From positions 186,001 to 250,000 of the forward strand of contig NZ_FNRX01000002.1 of NCBI RefSeq assembly GCF_900105195.1: a stretch of 64,000 bases of DNA. The letters run 5' to 3'. The notes under the pieces were generated by a model. That model was given only the letters and a program-made list of their open reading frames with translations. It was not told the DNA's origin and did no database searches. The position numbers and the translations under genes were made by a program. This document shows positions 29,470 to 37,053 of this stretch, piece after piece (position 1 is the stretch's first letter; every line of letters begins with the position of its first letter). Source of the stretch: Rhodococcus pyridinivorans (GTDB lineage Bacteria; Actinomycetota; Actinomycetes; Mycobacteriales; Mycobacteriaceae).

Positions 29470-30849
29470 TCACTCTCCCGGACCCAGGCGATAACCGGCG
29501 AAGGCCTCGGCCACGGCCGCCGGAACGGCACGGTCTCCCCCGCCCTCCACCACGGCCGTCTTGAGTTTTCCGGAGGCGGTGCGCGGCACGGCATCCAGGG
29601 TCACCACGCGGAGTTCCTGCCCCGGGCCGAACAACCGCTCGACATTGCGTCTGTACTGTTGCTCGACACGCTCGGCGTCGAAGCCCACGCCCGGAACCAT
29701 CCGGATCTCGAACCGCCCGGGTGCGAGTTGCGCGATCTGCGCTTCGCGGACACCGGTGACGTCGTCGATCACGGTGGACGGCAACGGAAGCGGCCTGCCG
29801 TCCGCCGTGGTGAACGCGTCCTCGACCCGACCGTCGAGCGCTCCGAGGGTGGGGAACGCCCGGCCGCACGCGCACCCGTCTGCCGGTGCCGGTCCGACCA
29901 GATCACCCGTCCGGTAACGAAAGATCGGGAAACCCCAGTTGTGCAAGGGTGTTCCGATGATCTCCCATCTGTCCGCGACACCGGGGACGGGTTCGAGTTC
30001 GACGATGCCGTAGTCGGGGAAGATGTGCATCGTGCCCGCCTCGCACGTGCCCGCCATCGCGACGCGCTCCGTCTGACCGTAGTGATCGACGATCGGGCCT
30101 CGAAAGACCTCGCGGATCAGGGCGCGCTGGGCGGACCGCATCGTCTCGGAGGATGTGAGGACGGCGCGGACCGGGAGCCGCTCCCCCTGCTCGTACAGCA
30201 GTTCCGCGAGCAGACAGATGCTCGACGGCCAGCCGTCGATCGCGTCGGGACCGAACCTGCGGATGTCCCACACGATCGTGGGCAGATCGTCGGGGGTGAG
30301 CCGGTAACTCGACACCAGCAGCTGTCGTGCGCCGGGGACGATCTCGGTCGGGTTTCCGGGGCGGTCGGCCGCGAAGTCGCTGCCGCCCAGCGTCACCCGG
30401 CGAGGGGCACGCGGCAGGCCGAACCAACTCCACTGCCGCTCGAGCACCCGCATCTCGTAGACCGACGAGCCCGGGGTCCGGTAGACGGTGACGGCCCGGC
30501 CCGACGTCCCGCTCGAATGGGCCTCCCACATCGCGCGCGCGGGATAGGCCCGGAACGTCTCGGGACGGTCCATCAGGTCGTTGCGGCGGAGGACGGGCAG
30601 GCGCCGCAGGTCGTCGAGGGTGCGGATCTCACGCGGGTCCACCTTCTCGCGGCGGAGCCACTGCCGGTAGAGCGGCGAGGCGACGGCCGCCCATCGCGTC
30701 ATCGCACGGAGCCGACCTTCCTGGAAGGCGCGGATCTCGTCGGGGCCCGCCGCTGCGATCCTGCCGAGTTCACGGGTCATCAGGGCGGCGAGTGGATGCA
30801 TACGCCGCACGCGATGCTGGACGGCGACGAGTTTCTTCGGAGGTGCCAT
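29470..30849 (-). CDS. CapK/PaaK-like adenylate-forming enzyme
   Basis: 459 aa of the phenylacetate-CoA ligase / coenzyme F390 synthetase-like group, members of which (CapK) occur in capsule loci. The ATP-binding P-loop is AHSSGTSGRAVTVYRT near residue 110. The A5-type motif is DHYGQTERV, the A7-type motif FRYRTGDLVG, and the terminal Lys motif RTASGKLKTAV. A CxCG pair (DGCACGRAF) matches a Zn-binding loop seen in this group. It should activate a carboxylate as an adenylate, perhaps to amidate a uronic acid or add an acyl group. The ATG at 30849 follows GAAGGTGGGCCC. Divergent from the heparinase gene. Confidence 0.82.
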   Translation of the reverse strand: MAPPKKLVAVQHRVRRMHPLAALMTRELGRIAAAGPDEIRAFQEGRLRAMTRWAAVASPLYRQWLRREKVDPREIRTLDDLRRLPVLRRNDLMDRPETFRAYPARAMWEAHSSGTSGRAVTVYRTPGSSVYEMRVLERQWSWFGLPRAPRRVTLGGSDFAADRPGNPTEIVPGARQLLVSSYRLTPDDLPTIVWDIRRFGPDAIDGWPSSICLLAELLYEQGERLPVRAVLTSSETMRSAQRALIREVFRGPIVDHYGQTERVAMAGTCEAGTMHIFPDYGIVELEPVPGVADRWEIIGTPLHNWGFPIFRYRTGDLVGPAPADGCACGRAFPTLGALDGRVEDAFTTADGRPLPLPSTVIDDVTGVREAQIAQLAPGRFEIRMVPGVGFDAERVEQQYRRNVERLFGPGQELRVVTLDAVPRTASGKLKTAVVEGGGDRAVPAAVAEAFAGYRLGPGE

Positions 30850-30989
30850 GGGCCCACCTTCGGTTCGGATGCGCTCGCGCTAAACATACCTGTAGTCTGA
30901 TTAAGCGGCAATCTACAGACTTTGATTTTGCTACGGTGGGGATCCGCACCGTGCCGATCCCCTGTCGATCACCTCGTAACGGAGGTCCC
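30850..30989. promoter_or_regulatory. Divergent promoter region, CapK-like / heparinase-like genes
   Basis: An AT-rich patch (about 30888-30935) holds the inverted pair CTGTAG (30900-30905) and CTACAG (30913-30918), followed by ACTTTGATTTTGC. A similar CACAGACTTTCATCC occurs before the gene at 35806. It may contain promoters for both directions; -10/-35 boxes were not assigned. Confidence 0.35.
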
Positions 30990-31023
30990 GTGCAACCACC
31001 TCGTAACGGGGGTCCCGTGCAAC
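30970..31023 (+). repeat. 27-bp direct repeat duplicating a ribosome-binding site and GTG start
   Basis: Two 27-bp copies (30970-30996 and 30997-31023) differ at one base. Each contains GGAGGTCCCGTG or GGGGGTCCCGTG, a Shine-Dalgarno sequence correctly spaced from a GTG codon, and both GTGs are in frame with the heparinase-like gene. A small inverted repeat (ACCTC...GAGGT) lies inside each unit. Confidence 0.9.
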
Positions 31024-33152
31024 GACTCACCTGGTACGCACATCGGCTCCGCGCGATGGAACCCGCCGAGATCGAATGGCGGGTCCGCCGCCTGGTCGGA
31101 CAACGACTTCCGTCCCGATCGTTCACCGACGCGCAACTCGTCGGGCCCGACCTCGACTGGCGCGGCACCCTCGACCGTTTCCGTGCAACCGAAGGCCGTC
31201 CCGTCCTCCTCGGCCACGAACAGGCCGGCGGCCTCGCCGGAACCGAGATCGCCGCCGCCACGCTCGTCGCCGCGGATCGGGTTCTCGACCACCGCTTCGC
31301 CTACTTCGGCTATCCGGAGGCGGCACTCGGACCCGAGATCGACTGGAATCACGACCCCATCGGCGGGATCGACTGGCCGGCGCTGCCCGGTCACCGCATC
31401 GATCACCGCACTGCGGCCGGCGACCCGAAGTGGATCTGGGAACTGAACCGGCTGCAGCACCTTCCGTGGCTGGCGCAGGCCTGGCTCCTGACCGGCGACG
31501 ATCGCTACGCCGCCGAGGCGTTCGACCAGCTGGACTCGTGGATCGCCGCCAATCCCCCCGGACGCGGCATCGCCTGGCGCGGAGCGTTCGAGGCGGGCAT
31601 CCGCGCGATCTCGGTGGCCGTCGCGCTGCAGGGGCTGCGGCACAGTCCGCGTCTCACCGTCGCCCGCTTCCGCGCCGTCGTGTGCATGCTCGCGGAGAGC
31701 GCCCGCCGATGCTGGGCCGAACGCTCGTTGTACAGCTCGGCGAACAATCACCTCATCGGTGAACTCGCGGGCCTTGTCACCGTGGCGCTGCTGTTCCCCG
31801 ATCTACGGCCCTCTCCGCGATGGGAGCGTGATGCCGTCACCGCGTTGTGCGCGGAGGCCGACCGGCAGATCCTGCCCGACGGCAGCGGTGCCGAACAGGC
31901 CGTGGGCTATCAGATGTTCACCGCCGAGCTACTGCTCCTCGTCGCCGAGATGCTCCGGCGACGTGACGGATACGCGCCCGTCCTGCTCACGAACGCGATC
32001 ACGCGCAGTAGCCGGTATCTCGCGACGGTGGTCGGAGACCACGACCCGGCACCGCGCTACGGGGACGACGACGAAGGGTTCGCCCTGCGCCTCGACGCGT
32101 CGCCCGTGCGCACCATCCGCGATCATCTCGGTCTCGTGGGGGCCGTCCTCGGCACACCCGATGCGATACGGGCCGGCACTCGATCGCCGGCGGCCGGATG
32201 GCTGGACGCCCCTACGAAAGCCACCGAGGACGTGCCTCGTGGCGAACCCTTCGGCAGCTTCCACGCGCCCGACGGCGGCCTCGTGGTGCTGCGCTCCGGG
32301 CGACGCCGGATCACCATGGACGTCGGGCCCCTCGGGTACCTGTCGATCGCGGCGCACGGCCACGCCGACGCACTCGCGGTCACCCTGAGTGCCGACGGCC
32401 ACGAACTCGTCGGACATCCGGGTGTGACGAGCTACTACGGCCATCCCGACTGGCGGTCCGCACATCGGGGCACGCGAGCCCACCCGACCGCCTCGGTGGA
32501 CGGACTCGATCAATCCGTCATCGGCGGTGCCTTCCTCTGGCGGCAGCACGCACGGGTGCACACGCATTCCGTGGACACCGCAGCGGGCTTCGTGGACGCC
32601 GAGCACGACGGCTACCTCCGGCTCGACGAACCCGTCGTACACCGCAGGTGGCTCATCGCACCACCCGACCGTGTCACCGCGGTGGTGGTGGACCTGTTCA
32701 CCGGTGCCGGCCACCACGAGTTCCGCACCGCCTGGCCGCTGCACCCCTCCCTCGACGTCCGACCCGCCGGGTGCGGCCATCTCGCCCTCCGGGAGGACGC
32801 ACCCGCCCTGCAGCTCGCCTACGCCGCGTCCTCCGGAGAACCGATCCGCAGCGAGATCCGCGGCGACACCGACACGAATCTGGGCTGGTGGTCGCACCGG
32901 CTCGAATCCCGCGTCCCCGCATGGCTCGTCGGCAGTGTCGTGCACGCGCAGACCCCGGTCGCGCTGGTGACGACATTGACCCCGGGCGGCGCCGGAGAAC
33001 CGGCGGTGTCGGGACTCGCCGTCGCCCTGTGCGACGACGCGATCACCGTCCGGTGGCACGACGAGGACGGCGCCCACCTCCACACCGTCCTGTCGAGCAG
33101 CGACCCGCCCGGACACGTGCGGCGCGAGGACGTCGCCGACCCCGTTTCCTGA
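30990..33152 (+). CDS. Heparinase II/III-family polysaccharide lyase-like protein
   Basis: 720 aa from the upstream GTG at 30990, or 711 aa from the duplicated GTG at 31017; both have good ribosome-binding sites. The N-terminal half is an alpha/alpha toroid (LNRLQHLPWLAQAWLL, AWRGAFEAGIRAISVA, SSANNHLIGELAGL). The C-terminal beta-sandwich has the heparinase II/III signature: GGLVVLRSG, AAHGHADALAVTLSADG, HPGVTSYYG, and THPTASVDGLDQS-like RAHPTASVDGL. The family eliminates uronic-acid-containing chains; in polysaccharide loci it may trim or release polymer. No Sec signal peptide was recognised. It begins a plus-strand operon with GT2 and RmlC-like genes. Confidence 0.83.
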   Translation: MQPPRNGGPVQRLTWYAHRLRAMEPAEIEWRVRRLVGQRLPSRSFTDAQLVGPDLDWRGTLDRFRATEGRPVLLGHEQAGGLAGTEIAAATLVAADRVLDHRFAYFGYPEAALGPEIDWNHDPIGGIDWPALPGHRIDHRTAAGDPKWIWELNRLQHLPWLAQAWLLTGDDRYAAEAFDQLDSWIAANPPGRGIAWRGAFEAGIRAISVAVALQGLRHSPRLTVARFRAVVCMLAESARRCWAERSLYSSANNHLIGELAGLVTVALLFPDLRPSPRWERDAVTALCAEADRQILPDGSGAEQAVGYQMFTAELLLLVAEMLRRRDGYAPVLLTNAITRSSRYLATVVGDHDPAPRYGDDDEGFALRLDASPVRTIRDHLGLVGAVLGTPDAIRAGTRSPAAGWLDAPTKATEDVPRGEPFGSFHAPDGGLVVLRSGRRRITMDVGPLGYLSIAAHGHADALAVTLSADGHELVGHPGVTSYYGHPDWRSAHRGTRAHPTASVDGLDQSVIGGAFLWRQHARVHTHSVDTAAGFVDAEHDGYLRLDEPVVHRRWLIAPPDRVTAVVVDLFTGAGHHEFRTAWPLHPSLDVRPAGCGHLALREDAPALQLAYAASSGEPIRSEIRGDTDTNLGWWSHRLESRVPAWLVGSVVHAQTPVALVTTLTPGGAGEPAVSGLAVALCDDAITVRWHDEDGAHLHTVLSSSDPPGHVRREDVADPVS

Positions 33153-33193
33153 TCACCCGCCTGATCCCCGCAGTTTCTCCGAGGAGTTCGAGC

Positions 33194-34198
33194 ATGGAAC
33201 CGACCTTCAGCTTCCTCACCACCGCCTACCGCACCGAGGACTACGTCGCCGAGACGATCGAATCCGTCTTCGCGCAGAAACTGGACGACTGGGAACACGT
33301 GATCGTCGACAACGGCATGTCGGACGACATGGCCCGCGTGGTCGGGCGGTATCTGAACGACCCGCGAATTATCCTGGTGCGCCAGGAGAATCGCGGCTAC
33401 GCGGGCGGGATCGCCGCGGCGGCGAAGGCGGCACGCGGACGATACCTGTGCGTCCTCGACAGCGACGACCACCTGATGCCGGGCTTCTGCACGCGGGTCG
33501 GTGCCGTGCTCGACGCCCGGCCGGAGATCGACGCCGTCGCGGTGGACGCCCACCTGTTCACCGATGCCGAGGGACTGCTGCCCACCGGGTACATGCGGTC
33601 GATCGGGGCCGGCGGGAACCGCCGGGGGCGCGGACGCCTCTCCCTGCTCGACGTCCTCGGCGGCGAGGTCCCCTACTACACGGCGGCGATCCGCCGCGAG
33701 GCGTGGTCCGCGGTGAACGCCTACGCGTCGGGCATCGAGGACGTCGACGAATCGGTGATCGTCTGGCTCCGCCTCGCCGACCGTTTCGAGGTGCAGATGC
33801 TGCCCGACCGGCTCGCCCGGTACCGCTTGCGCGGCGACTCGGATTCGCGGGACGAGGCCACCGTCTCGACCTTCGAACGGCAGCTGATCCGGTCGTTCCA
33901 GGCGGGCGCGGCGTTGGCGACGACCCCGGAGGAGCAGGAGGCCCTGGACGAGACGGTGCGTCGGCTCCGCTACGACCAGGCACTGCGTCGGGCCCGGTCC
34001 GCCTTCCTCCGCAACGATCTGCCCGCCGCCCGGATCGCGGCCCGTGACGCCTTCACCCACCGGCGTTCCCTGCGTGCCGCGGTTGCGCTCGCGTCCGTCA
34101 CGGTGGCTCCCGGCCCGGTCCGGCTGTTGTACCCGGCGAAACAACGACTGACGAGCGCGGCCGGGCGGGTGGCCGTCCGTCTGAACGCGCCGGTCTGA
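33194..34198 (+). CDS. GT2-family glycosyltransferase
   Basis: 334 aa. GT-A domain (about 1-230): FSFLTTAYRTEDYVAETIESVFAQ, HVIVDNGMSDDM, NRGYAGGIAAAAKAARGRYLCVLDSDDHL, with DSDD as the metal/donor-binding DxD. An ED pair (GIEDVDESV) is a plausible catalytic base region. The C-terminal 90 residues are helical and basic, possibly membrane-associating. The ATG follows GAGGAGTTCGAGC. It should add one sugar to the repeat unit; donor unknown. It lies 41 bp after the heparinase-like gene and 38 bp before the epimerase-like gene. Confidence 0.9.
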   Translation: MEPTFSFLTTAYRTEDYVAETIESVFAQKLDDWEHVIVDNGMSDDMARVVGRYLNDPRIILVRQENRGYAGGIAAAAKAARGRYLCVLDSDDHLMPGFCTRVGAVLDARPEIDAVAVDAHLFTDAEGLLPTGYMRSIGAGGNRRGRGRLSLLDVLGGEVPYYTAAIRREAWSAVNAYASGIEDVDESVIVWLRLADRFEVQMLPDRLARYRLRGDSDSRDEATVSTFERQLIRSFQAGAALATTPEEQEALDETVRRLRYDQALRRARSAFLRNDLPAARIAARDAFTHRRSLRAAVALASVTVAPGPVRLLYPAKQRLTSAAGRVAVRLNAPV

Positions 34199-34236
34199 CG
34201 CACCTTCCCATCCCGTAGACACGAGGGAGACCTGCG

Positions 34237-34836
34237 ATGCGTATCGACATCACCGACCTGGCCGGTGTTCTCGTTCTCCACCCCGAACCGTTCCGTGACG
34301 ATCGAGGCCTGTTCACCCGCACCTTCGACGCGACCGAATTCGACGCCTACCTCCGGAGCCGTCCGGATTCGCCGGCCGTCCGGGCATGCGACTTCGTGCA
34401 GGACTCGCAGTCCCGCTCGGTCCGGGGCGTCGTACGTGGCATGCACGGTCGCTCCGGGGACGGGGAGGCGAAACTGGTGCGCTGTGCACATGGAGCGATC
34501 CACGACGTGCTGGTCGACATCCGTCCCGGATCGCCCACTTTCGGCCGCTCACAGGCATTCCTGCTCGACGACGTCGAGTTCGCCCACCTGTTCGTCCCGC
34601 CGGGATTCCTGCACGGTTTCCAGGCGCTGGCCGACGTCACCGACGTCTGTTACCGCATCGACCGCCCGCACGATCCGCGTGAGGATCTCGCGGTGGCACA
34701 CGACGATGCGGATCTCGGCATCGTCTGGCCACTGCCGGTGACGACGATCAGCGCACGTGACGCCGCTGCCGGCAGCTGGAAGGACCTGTTGGCCGGGCTC
34801 ACCTCCTCGGAGAACCCGGCCGACGTGTTGTGGTGA
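34237..34836 (+). CDS. RmlC-like dTDP-4-dehydrorhamnose 3,5-epimerase family protein
   Basis: 199 aa cupin. RmlC features: FRDDRGLFTRTF, QDSQSRSVRGVVRGMHG (catalytic His), VRCAHGAIHDVLVDIRPGSPTFG, FVPPGFLHGFQAL, and an Asp-rich C-terminal segment. It should epimerise a 4-keto-6-deoxy sugar nucleotide, or act as a 3- or 5-epimerase on a related donor. RmlA, RmlB and RmlD are not in the window, so either they lie elsewhere or this is a side-branch enzyme specific to the polymer. The ATG follows GAGGGAGACCTGCG. Its stop converges on the PIG-L gene, 4 bp apart. Confidence 0.87.
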   Translation: MRIDITDLAGVLVLHPEPFRDDRGLFTRTFDATEFDAYLRSRPDSPAVRACDFVQDSQSRSVRGVVRGMHGRSGDGEAKLVRCAHGAIHDVLVDIRPGSPTFGRSQAFLLDDVEFAHLFVPPGFLHGFQALADVTDVCYRIDRPHDPREDLAVAHDDADLGIVWPLPVTTISARDAAAGSWKDLLAGLTSSENPADVLW

Positions 34837-34840
34837 ATGC

Positions 34841-35497
34841 TCAGGCGCCCTGCCCGCCGAACCGGACGACCGCCTTCTCCAGGACGAACGCCTCGGCGTG
34901 CGGGTACCGGCACTGCACCCCGCGGAGACGGGACAGGCCCAGGAACGACTCCTCGTCGAACCAGTCGTGATCGGTCTGCGACGGATAGTGCTTGAGCAGC
35001 ACACGCGCCTTCTCCGCCGCGACATCCCTGGTGAGCGGGTGGTACACGGCGGTGGCCGGCGTGTCCGCCTCCCACTTGAGGATCTCGTAGCCCAGGACCA
35101 GGTGGTCGCGGAAGACCGTCGGCACCATCTCGGCGAGCAACCGATGGTCCTGATGCGCGTCGGCGCGCTGCGGAGCGAACACCACGTCGGGTTCGGTGTG
35201 GTAGCGGAAGGACTGGAGTGCAATCTTGATTCCCTCCCAGTACCCCGGGGCACGCCCGTCCGGGATGTCCAGTACGCGGACCATCACGTCCGCTCCGGGG
35301 CACATGGCCCGCAGCGCGTGGTTCTCCTCGATCTCGCGCGGGGTGTCGCCGCCGGAGAGGACGAAGGCACGCACCCGCAGGTTCGGGCACGCCGCCGACA
35401 GGGTCAGCAGTGTTCCGCCGACCCCCATGGCGATGTCGTCGCAGTGGGCGCCGAACAGCGCGACCTCGCGGACGTTGCGCGGCATCAGCTCGATCAC
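34841..35497 (-). CDS. PIG-L/LmbE-family deacetylase
   Basis: 218 aa from GTG at 35497. Zn-binding motifs: LFGAHCDDIAMGVGGT, a variant of AHPDDE in which Pro becomes Cys and the final Glu becomes Ile, and PQRADAHQDHRLLAE (HxDH). The family removes N-acetyl groups from GlcNAc-containing substrates such as GlcNAc-PI or GlcNAc-Ins, and occurs in polysaccharide loci as a sugar de-N-acetylase. The GGGGGTGTGGGAG upstream supports this start, and another GTG 9 bp earlier is possible. The reading frame stays open further upstream but looks non-conserved. Confidence 0.83.
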   Translation of the reverse strand: MIELMPRNVREVALFGAHCDDIAMGVGGTLLTLSAACPNLRVRAFVLSGGDTPREIEENHALRAMCPGADVMVRVLDIPDGRAPGYWEGIKIALQSFRYHTEPDVVFAPQRADAHQDHRLLAEMVPTVFRDHLVLGYEILKWEADTPATAVYHPLTRDVAAEKARVLLKHYPSQTDHDWFDEESFLGLSRLRGVQCRYPHAEAFVLEKAVVRFGGQGA

Positions 35498-35805
35498 GAC
35501 TCCCACACCCCCTCGGTGCTGCGGCCGGGAGCGCAAACGACGGGAGACAGAAGCACTTTCATGATCAACACCTTGTCTTCGGCGACGGAGGCCAGGCTGA
35601 CGGAAGACCCCGCAGAGGAATGTCGATGGGTCCGAGATTTCGATCGTGGTTCCCACTAAAACACATCCGGAGTCCGCCAACAAGGCTTAAACAAACTCTA
35701 GGACTTTTTCTGGCGCAGTAGCTATCCTTGCATCAGTTTATTTCCGCCATCCACAGACTTTCATCCACTCCACGGACACGGCATTCGTCCCGCGAAGGAG
35801 TCCCC
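35498..35805. promoter_or_regulatory. 308-bp divergent intergenic region with AT-rich core
   Basis: No convincing gene was found here. The core (about 35655-35765) is strongly AT-rich for this genome. It holds GGCTTAAACAAACTCTAGGACTTTTT-type sequence at 35685-35711, close to the word at 21520. It also holds CACAGACTTTCATCC at 35753-35767, close to the one upstream of the heparinase-like gene. It probably carries promoters for both the PIG-L gene and the 35806 operon. Confidence 0.45.
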
Positions 35806-37053
35806 ATGAAGATTGCGGCAGGACTGCACAAAGATCACGCACCCCCGCGGAGCGGCAGCGACCCTGTACCGCCGCGGAGCGGCAGCGACCCTGTACCGCC
35901 GCAGAGCGGCACCGACCCTGTACCGTCCCGGACCGGCACCCGACCGGAGACGGCCGTACGCGTCATCCAGTTGACCGATCTCGCCGTACGCGGGCTCACC
36001 CGGATGTACGACGGGGACGGCTTCCCCCAGACCGCGCGTGGCGCGAGGACATCGTTCGGTACCGAACTCCGGCTCGAGGGGCGGAGCACGCGCTACACCT
36101 CGATCGCCGCCCTCGGACTGCACCTGCTGCCCGAACACGCACAGCGGAGCGCGCTGCACGGAGACACGGCCGCGGAGCTCGCCCGTCGCACGGGGATCCG
36201 GGCCCGCGGTCACCGCGACACCGGCGCCCTCGCCCTCGCGGTGTGGGCCTGCGCCGAGATCACCGGTTCGGTCGACTCCGCGCTCTACGAGGAACTCCGG
36301 AGCCGGTGCGAGAGCGGCAGCCCCCTGGCGACGGTCGACGCGTCCTGGGCCCTCACCGCCGCACTCGCCGCGCGCACACAATTCGATTCCGGTGGTCTCG
36401 TGCAGACGCTGAAGCGACGGATCCTCGCCGCGCAGGGTCCCGGTGGTCTCTTCCCCCACATGATCCCCGTGGGCACGGGCAGCAGACTGCGCCGGCACAT
36501 CGGGTCCTTCGCCGACCAGGTCTATCCCCTCCAGGCACTCGCCCGGACGGCCGCGGCGACAGACGACGACGTCGCGTTCGCCGCGGCGAACGCGTGCGCC
36601 ACCCGGATCTGCGCGCTGCAGGGCGAGGCCGGCCAGTGGTGGTGGCATTACGACTCGCGTGGGCACAGCGTGGTCGAGCGCTTCCCCGTCTACAGCGTCC
36701 ATCAGCACGCGATGGCGCCGATGGTGCTGTTCGATCTTGCCGCAGCCGGCGGTGACGACCACACCGCCGCGATCGAACTCGGGATCGACTGGCTGCAGAG
36801 CCATCCCGAGACGCTGGCCGATCTCGTCTGCGAGTCCCAGGACGTCGTCTGGCGCAAGGTCGGCCGGCGCGAACCGCGCAAGGCCGCCAGATCTCTGGCT
36901 GCCGCGACCACCGCGCTGTGCCCGGGTTCGGAACTGCCGGGACTCGATCGGCTCCTTCCCGCCGGAGTCGTGGACTACGAATGCCGCCCGTACGAACTCG
37001 GCTGGATGCTCTACGCGTGGCTGCCGCGCAACGAATTCGGAGGAACCCGATGA
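35806..37053 (+). CDS. Alpha/alpha-toroid protein of unknown function in the polysaccharide locus
   Basis: 415 aa. The N-terminus (residues 14-40) is a repeat of P-R-S-G-S-D-P-V-P encoded by a 27-bp tandem repeat. The remainder is regular helical hairpins: TRYTSIAALGLHLL, TGALALAVWACAE, ATVDASWALTAALAA, and GGLFPHMIPV, then WWWHYDSRGHSVVERFPVYSVHQHAMAPMVLFDLA. This pattern resembles the (alpha/alpha)6 barrels of lyases, glycosidases and GlcNAc 2-epimerases. No catalytic motif could be assigned. The ATG follows GAAGGAGTCCCC. The stop overlaps the next gene's ATG, coupling it to the ManNAc-transferase gene, so a role in the same sugar pathway is likely. Confidence 0.75.
   Translation: MKIAAGLHKDHAPPRSGSDPVPPRSGSDPVPPQSGTDPVPSRTGTRPETAVRVIQLTDLAVRGLTRMYDGDGFPQTARGARTSFGTELRLEGRSTRYTSIAALGLHLLPEHAQRSALHGDTAAELARRTGIRARGHRDTGALALAVWACAEITGSVDSALYEELRSRCESGSPLATVDASWALTAALAARTQFDSGGLVQTLKRRILAAQGPGGLFPHMIPVGTGSRLRRHIGSFADQVYPLQALARTAAATDDDVAFAAANACATRICALQGEAGQWWWHYDSRGHSVVERFPVYSVHQHAMAPMVLFDLAAAGGDDHTAAIELGIDWLQSHPETLADLVCESQDVVWRKVGRREPRKAARSLAAATTALCPGSELPGLDRLLPAGVVDYECRPYELGWMLYAWLPRNEFGGTR
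35845..35925 (+). repeat. 27-bp tandem repeat near the start of the toroid gene
   Basis: Three 27-bp copies (35845-35871, 35872-35898, 35899-35925), the third with a few substitutions, plus a decayed fourth. Each includes CCGC-GGA-GCGG, a short inverted repeat. The array stays in frame and encodes nine-residue Pro/Ser/Asp units. Confidence 0.92.

Noticed and set aside
34237..34836. Presence of a full dTDP-rhamnose pathway
   Set aside because: Only the RmlC-like gene is here; no RmlA, RmlB or RmlD homologue was found in the window.
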